Assembly: GCA_000992325.1 (NCBI GenBank)
Contig: LBTZ01000005.1
Span: forward strand, 1-42,694
Direction of reading: 5' to 3'
DNA: 42,694 nt
Source: Parcubacteria group bacterium GW2011_GWD2_38_11
Lineage (GTDB): Bacteria > Patescibacteriota > Minisyncoccia > Moranbacterales > GWC2-37-73
Shown: in pieces, positions 8,926 through 18,637 of the stretch
Numbering within the stretch: position 1 is the stretch's first letter
Layout of the letters: each line of letters starts with the position of its first letter
Program-made: the position numbers and the translations under genes
The notes under the pieces: model-generated
What the model saw: only the letters and a program-made list of their open reading frames with translations
Database searches by the model: none
What the model was told of the DNA's origin: nothing

Positions 8926-8967
8926 ACCCCGGTTAAATGGTCTGCCTACGGCAGAATTTAACGGGGT
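8926..8967. repeat. Palindromic repeat (GTTAAAT...TGCCTACGGCA family) in the pilB leader
   Basis: ACCCCGGTTAAATGGTCTGCCTACGGCAGAATTTAACGGGGT. Confidence 0.75.
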
Positions 8968-8975
8968 AAAAATAA

Positions 8976-10724
8976 ATGAGAATTGAAAATAAACAACTTA
9001 AGGATTTTCTTTTGGATTCCAATTTATTGGATGTTAAAATAGTAGAAGAAAATTTCAAAATTTCATTGGAAACCAATCAAAAATTGGGAGATTTGTTGGT
9101 GGAAAAAAAATTAATGAATGAAATAGAGCTTCGAAAGCTTTATTCATATATTTTAGGGATCCCTTTTGTTAACTTGGAAAAGGAAACTATTACTGCTGAT
9201 ATTTTGCAGATTATTCCTGAGCCGATTGCCAAAAAATATGGCATTATTGCTTTTGAAAAAATTGGTAATGATTTGAAAGTTGCAATGAAAAATCCAGAGG
9301 ATCTTCAAACTATTGATTTTATCAAGAAAAAAACAGGGCTTAGGATTATTCCATGCCTTACTAATGAGGAGAGTATCAAGGCGATTCTTAAACAATACGA
9401 AAAAAGTTTAAAAGCTGAGTTTGGGGATATTATCAATAAAAATTCGGAAGATGTTTCCGCTGGAAATGACGCGGAAAATTTGGAAAAAATTGCACAAGAT
9501 TTGCCAATAATTAAAATAGTAGACACACTCTTAAAACATGCTATTTTGCAGTCTGCTAGCGATATTCATATTGAGCCAGGCGAAAAAGAAGTTCGTGTGC
9601 GATATCGTATCGATGGTGTTTTGCACGATGCAATGACACTCCCGCGTCAAGTTTTGGAGGGTCTTGTTGCGCGTATTAAGGTTTTATCCAATCTTAAACT
9701 TGATGAACATCGCTTGCCACAAGACGGACGTTTTAAAATTGAAAAAGAAGGCTATCGAATTTCTTTCCGTGTAAGTATGCTCCCTGTTTTTGAAGGTGAA
9801 AAAATTGTAATGCGTTTGTTGGATGAATCATCAAAGGGTCTTACTTTGGAAAAGATGGGACTTACTGGTAATGCGCTAGAGGTTGTTCATAAGCATATTA
9901 AGCGTCCTAATGGAATGGTATTGGTGACTGGACCAACTGGTAGTGGAAAAACCACAACATTGTATACGATTATGGATATTTTGAATACCACTGAGGTTAA
10001 TATTAGTACGGTGGAGGATCCTGTTGAATATCGAATGATTAGAGTTAATCAAACTCAAACTAATGCTAAAATTGGGATGACATTTGCCGCCGCGCTTCGC
10101 AGTCTTTTGCGTCAAGATCCAGACATTATAATGGTGGGAGAAATTCGTGATGGAGAAACTATGCAAATTGCGGTAGAGGCAGCAATGACAGGACATCTTG
10201 TGCTTTCAACTTTGCATACCAACAGTGCTGCAGGAACGCTGCCTCGTCTTTTGGATATGGGTGCGGAGGCCTTTTTGGTTGCTTCGACTGTGAATGTTGT
10301 TATTGGTCAGCGACTTGTTCGAAAATTGTGCAATGAATGTAAGGTCGCCTATACCTTTGATGAAAAAGAGGTAAAAACTCTTAGTGCTAGTTTTGATATG
10401 GACTCCATTTTAGCATTGCTTAAAAAGACTCCTGAAATTGGAGAGAAGGTTACTGCAAAAAGCACTTGGAAAAATTTGAATTTTTATCGCGCCAAAGGAT
10501 GTGAGCAATGTAACAATGAAGGATATCATGGGCGATTGGGAATTTATGAGGTATTGGAAATGGATGAAACAATTGGAAAATTGATTACCTCAAATGCTTC
10601 ATCGGATGATATAGAAAAAAAAGCCAGGGAAAATGGTATGCGTACAATGGGAGAGGATGGATTCATTAAAGCAATCCAAGGTATTACTTCAATTGAAGAA
10701 GTAATGAGAGTAACTAAGGAATAG
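8976..10724 (+). CDS. pilB: Type IV pilus assembly ATPase PilB
   Basis: GPTGSGKTTTLYTIMDIL Walker A; VGEIRDGETMQIAVEAAMTGHLVLSTLHTN; RLVRKLCNECK and CNNEGYHGRLGIYEVL. Confidence 0.97.
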   Translation: MRIENKQLKDFLLDSNLLDVKIVEENFKISLETNQKLGDLLVEKKLMNEIELRKLYSYILGIPFVNLEKETITADILQIIPEPIAKKYGIIAFEKIGNDLKVAMKNPEDLQTIDFIKKKTGLRIIPCLTNEESIKAILKQYEKSLKAEFGDIINKNSEDVSAGNDAENLEKIAQDLPIIKIVDTLLKHAILQSASDIHIEPGEKEVRVRYRIDGVLHDAMTLPRQVLEGLVARIKVLSNLKLDEHRLPQDGRFKIEKEGYRISFRVSMLPVFEGEKIVMRLLDESSKGLTLEKMGLTGNALEVVHKHIKRPNGMVLVTGPTGSGKTTTLYTIMDILNTTEVNISTVEDPVEYRMIRVNQTQTNAKIGMTFAAALRSLLRQDPDIIMVGEIRDGETMQIAVEAAMTGHLVLSTLHTNSAAGTLPRLLDMGAEAFLVASTVNVVIGQRLVRKLCNECKVAYTFDEKEVKTLSASFDMDSILALLKKTPEIGEKVTAKSTWKNLNFYRAKGCEQCNNEGYHGRLGIYEVLEMDETIGKLITSNASSDDIEKKARENGMRTMGEDGFIKAIQGITSIEEVMRVTKE

Positions 10725-10800
10725 GAATTAGGAGCTAGGTTGTAGGAATTAGGCCTTATTTATTTGGCTAATTCCTAATTCCTAATTCCTAATCACTACC

Positions 10801-12036
10801 ATGCTAAGTCTTATGCCTAAATATATTTATACTGCCAAGAGTTATAGCGGTGAAACCAAGGGTGGTGAAGCTGTAGCTCAAGATGAAAAAAATCTTGCTC
10901 AACAATTGCGTAGCGAGGGTTTTTTGGTCACTTCAATATCACTGGTGAAAGAAATAGATGTAAATAGTGTCAGTGTTAAATTTCTGGATAGATTTCAAAG
11001 CGTGCCGCTCAAGGAAAAAATGGTTTTTGCAAGAAATCTCAGTATTATGGTTGCTTCAGGATTAACGGTATCACGCGCAGTAAACAACTTGGCATTGCAA
11101 ACTCAAAACAAAACATTTAGAAAGATTTTATTGGAAATATATGAGGAGATTCAGGGAGGCAAGTCATTGAGTGAGGGCTTGGCTAAATTCCCAAATATTT
11201 TTGGGGAACTATTTATTAATATGGTAAAAGTGGGAGAGACTGCCGGTAATCTAGATGAGGTTTTAAAAATAGTTGCTGTTCAACTGGAGAAAGAGCATGA
11301 TCTTAAGAGCAAGGTTAAAGGGGCGATGATTTATCCGGGAGTGATTCTTACGGTTATGCTTATAATCGGATATATTATGCTTACCTTTGTGTTGCCAAAA
11401 CTTCTGGGAGTTTTTAAGGATATGGGCACTGAACTTCCAGCTATGACCAAGTTCATTGTAAATCTGAGTGACCTCCTTCGTAATAATGGACTTGCGAGCG
11501 CAATTTTTTTGGTTACATTTATTATCTTTGGACAGTGGTTTTTGAGACAACCGATTGGTAAAAAAACATTGAGTTGGGTTGCTATTAGTTTCCCAATTTT
11601 TAGTCCACTAGTTAAACAAGTTAACTGTGCACGATTTGCTAGAATCTTCAGTTCTTTGCTGAAAAGTGGAGTTGGCAGTGTTGACGCACTTAAGATAATT
11701 TCACACACTCTTACTAATTATTATTATCAGCAAGCGCTCCTGAATAGTATTGATGATATTCAAAAAGGTGTTGCGTTGAGCAAGGTACTCGCTGACAACA
11801 AACATATTTTTCCAATATTGGTTTCCCAGATTGTTCAAGTAGGGGAGGAAACAGGTAAAACAGAAACAGTATTATTGCAATTGGCTGAATTTTATGAAGA
11901 TGAGGTTGATCAAATTACTAAAAATTTATCAGCCGTTATTGAGCCGGTATTGATGGTCGTGATTGGATCTGCTGTCGGATTTTTTGCTGTGGCGATGCTG
12001 CAACCGATGTATAGTATGATGGATAGTGTTAAATAA
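10801..12036 (+). CDS. pilC: Type IV pilus inner membrane platform protein PilC
   Basis: YIYTAKSYSGETKGGEAVAQ; GKSLSEGLAKFPNIFGELFINMVKVGETAGNLDEVL; duplicated T2SF domain. Confidence 0.95.
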   Translation: MLSLMPKYIYTAKSYSGETKGGEAVAQDEKNLAQQLRSEGFLVTSISLVKEIDVNSVSVKFLDRFQSVPLKEKMVFARNLSIMVASGLTVSRAVNNLALQTQNKTFRKILLEIYEEIQGGKSLSEGLAKFPNIFGELFINMVKVGETAGNLDEVLKIVAVQLEKEHDLKSKVKGAMIYPGVILTVMLIIGYIMLTFVLPKLLGVFKDMGTELPAMTKFIVNLSDLLRNNGLASAIFLVTFIIFGQWFLRQPIGKKTLSWVAISFPIFSPLVKQVNCARFARIFSSLLKSGVGSVDALKIISHTLTNYYYQQALLNSIDDIQKGVALSKVLADNKHIFPILVSQIVQVGEETGKTETVLLQLAEFYEDEVDQITKNLSAVIEPVLMVVIGSAVGFFAVAMLQPMYSMMDSVK

Positions 12037-12048
12037 AATTGAAACAAA

Positions 12049-13407
12049 GTGAAAATTTTTAGAAAAATAAAAAAAATAAAAAAAGGCTTCTCTTTAGTGG
12101 AGGTTTTAATCGTGATGTTTATTGCTGCGGTTGCTTTTACGGCTTTTTATACTGTTTCTACTTTCGGAACAAAATATATTATAGAATCAAAAAATAGGCT
12201 AGCTGCTGTTGCATTTCTTAATGAAAGAATGGAGATCGTTAGAAATCTTGAATATAATGATGTTGGGATAGAGGAAAGCGTTGATGTTGATGGTATTCTT
12301 CCGCAGGAAACTGATGCGATTGCGAATGGACGCTCGTATCACATTTCTAATTCGGTTGCATATGTTGATGATCCTTTGGACGGTGTATGGCCAGCAGATA
12401 CAATTCAAAATGATTACAAAATTGTCAGAGTAGTCGTTTCTTGGAATGATAGTAATGGGCAATTGCAAAGCGTGTCTTCATCGTCACGTTTTGTGCCACC
12501 TGGGCTGGAAACTAGCGTGGGAGGATCGCCACTTTCAATTAATGTTATTGATGGCACCACCTTGCTTCCGGTTTCGCAAGCATCTGTTCATATAACAAAC
12601 AACACGATGTCTCCCCCAATTAATGATACGATACAAACCGATGTCAATGGGCACATTATGCTTCCTGTTGCAAAAATATCCAGTGATACTCACTTGTCAA
12701 TCACAAAAAGCGGTTATGAAACAATCGAGACTATGGATTCTTCCTCAACATTCATTCCTGTTTATGGACATATAAATGTTATTGAGGGTTTTCTTAATAC
12801 TTATAATTATTTGCAAAACAAAGTTGGAGATCTTATTGTTAAAACCGCTGATTATCAGGGTAATCCAGTGGGTGATCTCGGATTTACTATAGGAGGAGGA
12901 AAGGTTATTGGTCATGATGCAGTCGAAGTTGAAATTTTTAGTATGGCAGAAACAACAGGCACAACGAATGCAACTACTGGAGAAAAGGAATATTCCGATA
13001 TAAGTTCGGGAAATTATTCCATTTTAATGAGTCCCGATGATCAGTATGAGTTTATAGATTATGATCCATCTGTTTCCCCAGCTTTTCTTGCTCCTGATAG
13101 CATTACAACATATACGCTTCGTGTGGCTGATAAAAACATTAACGCTTTATTTTTGAAAATTACTGATACTGAAGTTCCCGCTGCTTCAATTGCAGGAGCT
13201 AAGGTGACTCTTACTGATGGAGCGACAGATGTGTTCACAGACAAGCTAAGTTCATTAAGCGGGGTAGTTTTTTATCCGGATGGGGAAACAATTTTGGAGA
13301 ATAAAGAGTATACTCTTAAAATTAATGCCGATGGCTATGTGGAGCATACACAAGCAGTTACAATTGATAAATTAACTCATATCGCAGTTAGTTTATCAAG
13401 GATATAA
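12049..13407 (+). CDS. Prepilin-like protein fused to Ig/carboxypeptidase-regulatory-like domains
   Basis: Type III signal KKGFSLVEVLIVMF; GTG start; VDVNGHIMLPVAK and AGAKVTLTDGATDVF segments. Confidence 0.8.
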   Translation: MKIFRKIKKIKKGFSLVEVLIVMFIAAVAFTAFYTVSTFGTKYIIESKNRLAAVAFLNERMEIVRNLEYNDVGIEESVDVDGILPQETDAIANGRSYHISNSVAYVDDPLDGVWPADTIQNDYKIVRVVVSWNDSNGQLQSVSSSSRFVPPGLETSVGGSPLSINVIDGTTLLPVSQASVHITNNTMSPPINDTIQTDVNGHIMLPVAKISSDTHLSITKSGYETIETMDSSSTFIPVYGHINVIEGFLNTYNYLQNKVGDLIVKTADYQGNPVGDLGFTIGGGKVIGHDAVEVEIFSMAETTGTTNATTGEKEYSDISSGNYSILMSPDDQYEFIDYDPSVSPAFLAPDSITTYTLRVADKNINALFLKITDTEVPAASIAGAKVTLTDGATDVFTDKLSSLSGVVFYPDGETILENKEYTLKINADGYVEHTQAVTIDKLTHIAVSLSRI

Positions 13408-13408
13408 A

Positions 13409-14068
13409 ATGCAAAAAAGAAAAACTTTTTTTAAAAAATCACTGTCTAGTGTAAGACAAGGATTTACGCTGGTAGAAACAATTATTGCAATTGCACTTTT
13501 TTTGCTGGGCACGCAAGCAACAGTGCTTGTTTTTGCCAAAACGATGAAAAATAAAGCTTACACGTTGGAAATGGGCAAGTCATCTTTTATTGTTTCGCGT
13601 AGTATGGGAGATTTGACTCAATATTTGAGGCGAGCTAGACAATCAGATGCGGGGTCGTATCCAATCGTTTCAGCTGATGATAATGATTTGGTGGTATATT
13701 CTGATTATAATAAGGATGGTGATACTGAAAGATTGCATATTTATTTGGAGGACAATAAAGTTTTTATGGGAATCAGAAATCCATCAGAAAGTTTTCCTGT
13801 GACTTACGATCCAGATGATGGGGAAATATTCCAATTGGCTGATCACATTATAAACTCAACTACTGATAAAATGTTTTCATATTATGATAGTGCGTATACC
13901 GGAGATCCTACTGATCCGCCGGTTAATACTCCAGCAGATGTTTCAGAAATTCGTTTGGTAAAAATATTTTTAAAAATTAATATTGATCCAGACAGAGCAC
14001 CAGACAACATTCAGCAAGAAACTTTTGTAGAACTTAGAAACCTAAATGATTACGACAGAATTCATTAA
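13409..14068 (+). CDS. Prepilin-type N-terminal methylation domain protein
   Basis: RQGFTLVETIIAIALFLLG. Confidence 0.85.
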   Translation: MQKRKTFFKKSLSSVRQGFTLVETIIAIALFLLGTQATVLVFAKTMKNKAYTLEMGKSSFIVSRSMGDLTQYLRRARQSDAGSYPIVSADDNDLVVYSDYNKDGDTERLHIYLEDNKVFMGIRNPSESFPVTYDPDDGEIFQLADHIINSTTDKMFSYYDSAYTGDPTDPPVNTPADVSEIRLVKIFLKINIDPDRAPDNIQQETFVELRNLNDYDRIH

Positions 14069-14071
14069 GCT

Positions 14072-15625
14072 ATGATTAATTTTAGATTCAAAAAAACCCA
14101 ATTAAATAATTTGCCTACGGCAAAATTTAACAGGGCAAGTACAAAAAAGGGAAGCGCCCTGGCTATGACTTTGGTGATGGTTGTTATTGTTGCGATCATT
14201 CTCACATCGCTTCTTGGCTATATTTCTTCTCAAATAAAATATAGTAAGGACAGGGTTGAGCGTGAGCGAGCTTTTCAGGTTGCTGAAGCGGGAGCTTATT
14301 ATTATAGATGGTATTTGGCGCATAAAGTTTCTGGAAAAACCGCTGCTCAGATTGAAGATTTTTGGGCTAATGGAGATGCTGACGGACTTCCTATTGGTAT
14401 AGATCCAATTAATAATCCATATATTGGTACATTTAATGATTCAGAAAATATGCCTGTCGGAGAATATGAATTAAATGTTGTTCCTCCAGAAGACGGTTCA
14501 ACAATTGTGACTGTTACATCAACGGGTTGGACCAATAATAAGCCAAATATTAAACGCACTGTGCAGGTGCGATTTCGCAGACCTTCTTGGAGTGAATATA
14601 CCTTTTTATCCAATAGTTTTTTGCATTTTGGAGACCAATCGACAGTGTATGGGAAAATTCATTCTAATGATGGAATTCGTTTTGATGGACTAGCTTATAA
14701 TGTTGTTAGCTCAGCCAAAGCAAGATTTGACGATACTTCTATAGGTGGAACTGCGCTGGATTTTGGAGTACATACAACAGCCGGAGAGGATGATCCTTTG
14801 GCACCAGCTTATCCATGGCCGTCAGGAACCGTTCCAGTTCGAAGTGATATTTTCATCGGAGGCAGAGAATTCCCAGTTCCTGAAGTTAGTTTTTCTGGTG
14901 TGGCTACCGATCTTGATAATATGAAAGTTCAGGCGCAGGCAGGTAATGGACAATATTTTGGTGCTATAGCACTAAGTGATGGTAAACCAGGTGGAGGAAG
15001 AAGAATTACTTTAAAAAGTGATGGAACTTACGATGTTTGTGCAATAAATAAAACCAATAAGACTACGCATAGTATTTCTAAATATTGGAAAAATGATATG
15101 AGTGGAACTTGCGATACTTGTAGTGGAACCTGCGTGACAAATTATCCAATTATTAACAATGGAGTAATTTTTGTGGAGGATAATATTTGGGTTGAGGGCT
15201 CTATAAATAACAAAAGAGTTACTATTGCTGCTGCTAATTTGTCTGGCGGGGGAAATCAGGCAGATATCTATATTGGAATAGGTGATGATAATTTACGACT
15301 TGCCGCTTATGATTGTGTCAATATGCTTGGATTGGTGGCGCAAAGGGATATAAGAATCCTTAATTCTTGCCCAGAGGATTTTATTGTTGACGCTGCCTTA
15401 CTTGCTCAAACAGGCTTGGTGGGTATAGTTGGGGGAACATCGGGAACAAAAAATTCCCTTACATTTAATGGAGCAATATCATCATATCTGCAGACTTTCT
15501 TTTTCAATGGAACCAGTGGCTTTGATGATAGAACTTATAATTTTAATAATAAACTTTTGGATTGTCCACCGCCATATTTTCCAACTGGGACAGAGTATGC
15601 AATAGATCTCTGGGATGAGCTATAG
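14072..15625 (+). CDS. PilX-like pilus assembly protein
   Basis: KKGSALAMTLVMVVIVAIILTSLLGYISSQ..QVAEAGAYYYRWY; position in pilus operon. Confidence 0.75.
   Translation: MINFRFKKTQLNNLPTAKFNRASTKKGSALAMTLVMVVIVAIILTSLLGYISSQIKYSKDRVERERAFQVAEAGAYYYRWYLAHKVSGKTAAQIEDFWANGDADGLPIGIDPINNPYIGTFNDSENMPVGEYELNVVPPEDGSTIVTVTSTGWTNNKPNIKRTVQVRFRRPSWSEYTFLSNSFLHFGDQSTVYGKIHSNDGIRFDGLAYNVVSSAKARFDDTSIGGTALDFGVHTTAGEDDPLAPAYPWPSGTVPVRSDIFIGGREFPVPEVSFSGVATDLDNMKVQAQAGNGQYFGAIALSDGKPGGGRRITLKSDGTYDVCAINKTNKTTHSISKYWKNDMSGTCDTCSGTCVTNYPIINNGVIFVEDNIWVEGSINNKRVTIAAANLSGGGNQADIYIGIGDDNLRLAAYDCVNMLGLVAQRDIRILNSCPEDFIVDAALLAQTGLVGIVGGTSGTKNSLTFNGAISSYLQTFFFNGTSGFDDRTYNFNNKLLDCPPPYFPTGTEYAIDLWDEL
14097..14135. 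repeat. Palindromic repeat inserted within the PilX-like CDS
   Basis: CCCAATTAAATAATTTGCCTACGGCAAAATTTAACAGGG; similar to 8926-8967. Confidence 0.7.
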
Positions 15626-15760
15626 GTTATGTATGATGTATGATGTATAATGTATAAAGAAATATTAAAATAAATATCAAATAAAAAGTATAAGTAGTAA
15701 GCATTTTTTAGCATCTTGCATTTATGTTATATGCTATAGGTTGTATGCTGCATAAATAGA

Positions 15761-16852
15761 ATGTCTTTTCTCAATAAAAAAATATTTAATAATGACTTTG
15801 ATGTTTTTGGACTGGATCTTAGCGATTTATCGGTTAAGGTGATTAGACTTGAAGACGATGGTACATCCGAATATGTGGCCAGTTATAGTACTGTTATGCT
15901 TGCCAGTGGAGCAATAAGTGACGGGGAAATACAGCAAAAAGATCAGGTAGTGACTGCAATCAAAAAGGCAGTTGAAGCGGCTGGTCCAGAAAAAATAAAA
16001 ACCAAAAAGGTTATCTGTTCTTTGCCTGAAACGAAAGCATTTCTTCGTATAGTTTCAATTCCTCAGATGAGTGACGACGAACTTAATGAGGCAGTGAAAT
16101 GGGAAATGGAAGCCAACATTCCACTACCACTTGATCAAGTTTATTACGATTGGCAGTTGATCCCGGAGACGCTTCTTTTGGAAAAAAATAGAATAAATTT
16201 GTTGGTTGTGGCGATTGCAAAGGCTGTTGTCGATCAAACTATTGAAGTTCTGGAATTGGCAGGTCTGGAGCCTGTTGGGCTGGAAATAGAATCCATAGCT
16301 CAAGCCCGGAGTTTACTTTTGGAAAAAAATGAAAAAGAAACAGTGCTCATTGTGGATATTGGAGACAGAAGAACAAGCTTCTCTGTTACTAAAGGTGGGC
16401 TGCCCTGTTTTACATCCAGCATTCCTCTTTGCGGGCAATCACTGACGGATGTTATTTCTAAAGGGATGAATATTGGTTTTGAAGAAGCGGAAAAAATCAA
16501 GATTTCTTATGGTATAGGGGATGATTTTAAAAATGATGCTCTTTTCAAAGCGACTCAGCCAGTTTTGGAAAATTTTGCGCAGGAAATAGAACGCTCAATA
16601 GATTTTTTCATAACAGGTCTCAAATATTCAAATAGTATTGATAAAATAATTATTTGTGGCGGTGGGGCAAACACCAAGGGTATTTTGCCGTATTTTTCCA
16701 AAAAATTGGGACGGGAAATTCAATTGGGTAACCCTTGGATAAATATGAAGCTTGGTAAAAATTTACCAGTAATTGAAAAAAATCAGTCGTTGCAATTTTC
16801 AACGGCAGCGGGCCTCGCCCTTAAAGGATTACATTATGAAGATTTATCTTGA
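15761..16852 (+). CDS. pilM: Type IV pilus actin-like ATPase PilM
   Basis: VFGLDLSDLSVKVIRL; EAVKWEMEANIPLPLDQVYYDW; IICGGGANTKG. Confidence 0.93.
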   Translation: MSFLNKKIFNNDFDVFGLDLSDLSVKVIRLEDDGTSEYVASYSTVMLASGAISDGEIQQKDQVVTAIKKAVEAAGPEKIKTKKVICSLPETKAFLRIVSIPQMSDDELNEAVKWEMEANIPLPLDQVYYDWQLIPETLLLEKNRINLLVVAIAKAVVDQTIEVLELAGLEPVGLEIESIAQARSLLLEKNEKETVLIVDIGDRRTSFSVTKGGLPCFTSSIPLCGQSLTDVISKGMNIGFEEAEKIKISYGIGDDFKNDALFKATQPVLENFAQEIERSIDFFITGLKYSNSIDKIIICGGGANTKGILPYFSKKLGREIQLGNPWINMKLGKNLPVIEKNQSLQFSTAAGLALKGLHYEDLS

Positions 16853-17390
16853 TTTATTACCAAAACAAAGGAAAACGGAATTGAAACGAAAAAAAATGTT
16901 TCAAAATATTTTGCGTGAAGAATTTTTATTCTTACTTCCGGTTATTTTGTTTATAGTGATCTTATTAAATATTTATTACTTACTTTCTATTCAGCGGGAT
17001 AGTTCTATTGCTGCAAAATCATTAGCTGAGTCTCAGGATAAATATCAAGAACTTAGCTCATATGAGGAAAAATTTAAGCAAGTTAATGCTGGTGCCTCAA
17101 AGTTATTAAAGATCCAAGCTGGTCATTTTTACTGGGCGGAAATTTTCAATAAATTGGGCGTGGCTGTGCCAGAAGGAGTTTTTATTGCCAATTTTTCGAC
17201 AAAGGATTTTAATATTTTTCTTGTTGGCAAAGCTAAAAATCGTGATATGCTTTTGAGTTTCAAAGATAGGTTAGAAAAAGATGATTGTTTTGCCAATATA
17301 AATGTGCCGTTATCAAATCTTGTTGTGAAAGATGACATTGATTTTCAAATGGATTTTTTAATAAATCAGGGTTGTCTAAAAAAACAATAA
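16836..17390 (+). CDS. PilN-like protein (ATG 16836 preferred over the ORF-track start)
   Basis: MKIYLDLLPKQRKTELK..., one TM, overlaps the pilM 3' end. Confidence 0.75.
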   Translation: MKIYLDLLPKQRKTELKRKKMFQNILREEFLFLLPVILFIVILLNIYYLLSIQRDSSIAAKSLAESQDKYQELSSYEEKFKQVNAGASKLLKIQAGHFYWAEIFNKLGVAVPEGVFIANFSTKDFNIFLVGKAKNRDMLLSFKDRLEKDDCFANINVPLSNLVVKDDIDFQMDFLINQGCLKKQ

Positions 17391-17520
17391 TGAATCCGGA
17401 AGTGATGTTTTAAAGAACGGAGTAATTGTTAGATGAGCAAAGTTATCAAAAATACATTATAAATAAAAAATATCAGAATTTTATTTGAGCAAAGCTCATT
17501 TGGATTTCTATTGCCGGATG

Positions 17521-18189
17521 AAAAATTTCTTAAACAAACAACGTGAGATAATATCTCTGTTAGCGTATGCCGCAATTGTCGCAAGTCTTGTTTATCTTGT
17601 AATTTTGCCACTACTTGTCCGCATAGAAGATATTAACAATCAGATTCAGGAAGAGGCGATGAACCAGGAGAGTGTTCGATTGCACATTGAACAATTGCCA
17701 AGAATTCAAAAGCAATATGAAACGGTTATCAATGATGTTGATCTGACAAACGCTCTGCTAGACAAGGAAAAAGCAGTTGTGCTCATTGAAAAGCTTGAAA
17801 AGATGGCGGAAAATACTAAAAACGAAATAACAATTTCAGTGCAGGAAAGCGCGCCTGCCAAGAAATCTTCAGCAAAAGTGGTTTCGCCAGCTGCCGAAAC
17901 GCTTGCTACTGGCTTGCCAAGTCAAGATTATTTGCAGATAAAAATAAATTTAGTTGGGAGTTATAATTCCATTGTGGAATTTGTTGCTCGTCTTGAAAAA
18001 TTTGAATATTATTCTGATATTATAGCTGTTCAAATTAATAAGGAGGATATGTCCAAGGAACTTAATAGAAATACTTCAAATGTCGGAATGTTTTCTAAGC
18101 CCGTATTGGTCGGCAGCGAAGAAATTTCAAAATCTTCAGCAAATGATTCCTTGAGTGCCTCTCTTGATACAGTATTTTATACAAATTAA
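17521..18189 (+). CDS. PilO-like protein (ATG 17521 preferred)
   Basis: One TM then coiled region, YLQIKINLVGSYNSIVEFVARLEKFEYYSDI typical of PilO. Confidence 0.75.
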   Translation, partial: KNFLNKQREIISLLAYAAIVASLVYLVILPLLVRIEDINNQIQEEAMNQESVRLHIEQLPRIQKQYETVINDVDLTNALLDKEKAVVLIEKLEKMAENTKNEITISVQESAPAKKSSAKVVSPAAETLATGLPSQDYLQIKINLVGSYNSIVEFVARLEKFEYYSDIIAVQINKEDMSKELNRNTSNVGMFSKPVLVGSEEISKSSANDSLSASLDTVFYTN

Positions 18190-18201
18190 TCAAACGAAAA
18201 T

Positions 18202-18534
18202 ATGCAATTTGATTTTAAACTGAATTTTAAAAAAGCAACGGTGACGGAAATGCAAATAATTCCTGCAATTGGACTTTTTTGGCGAAAAAGGTATAAGAGC
18301 ATCTTTCTTGTCTTCTTGGTGACTGTGATTATTTTGAGTGCTTATATATGGCAAAGGAGTTTATCCGGCGGGGAATGGAGTCCGGAAAAAAAGCAGGAAT
18401 ATTTAAATGCGCAAAATAAGGGGGTAATCTTTAATGAGAATAATTTCAAAAAAGCACTTGCGGATATTGAAATGAGAAAGCAGGATATTGCTGACGAACA
18501 AAAACAAGCAAGAGATATTTTCAAGGCGTATTAA
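18202..18534 (+). CDS. Small single-TM protein at the end of the pilus operon
   Basis: Operonic ORF with TM FLVFLVTVIILSAYIW. Confidence 0.6.
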   Translation: MQFDFKLNFKKATVTEMQIIPAIGLFWRKRYKSIFLVFLVTVIILSAYIWQRSLSGGEWSPEKKQEYLNAQNKGVIFNENNFKKALADIEMRKQDIADEQKQARDIFKAY

Positions 18535-18553
18535 AAAGAAATTTCAAGTATCC

Positions 18554-18582
18554 TTGCTTTTTCTTTAAAAGTGTGCTACAAT
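18554..18582 (+). promoter_or_regulatory. Sigma70-type promoter
   Basis: TTGCTT-17 nt-TACAAT. Confidence 0.65.
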
Positions 18583-18593
18583 AATAAGATAGA

Positions 18594-18617
18594 GATGGGT
18601 GAAAACCATCTTTTTTT
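18594..18617 (+). promoter_or_regulatory. Leader hairpin plus T7 run (attenuator-like)
   Basis: GATGGGTGAAAACCATC TTTTTTT just downstream of the promoter. Confidence 0.5.
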
Positions 18618-18637
18618 GTTTATAAATAAAAATTTAT

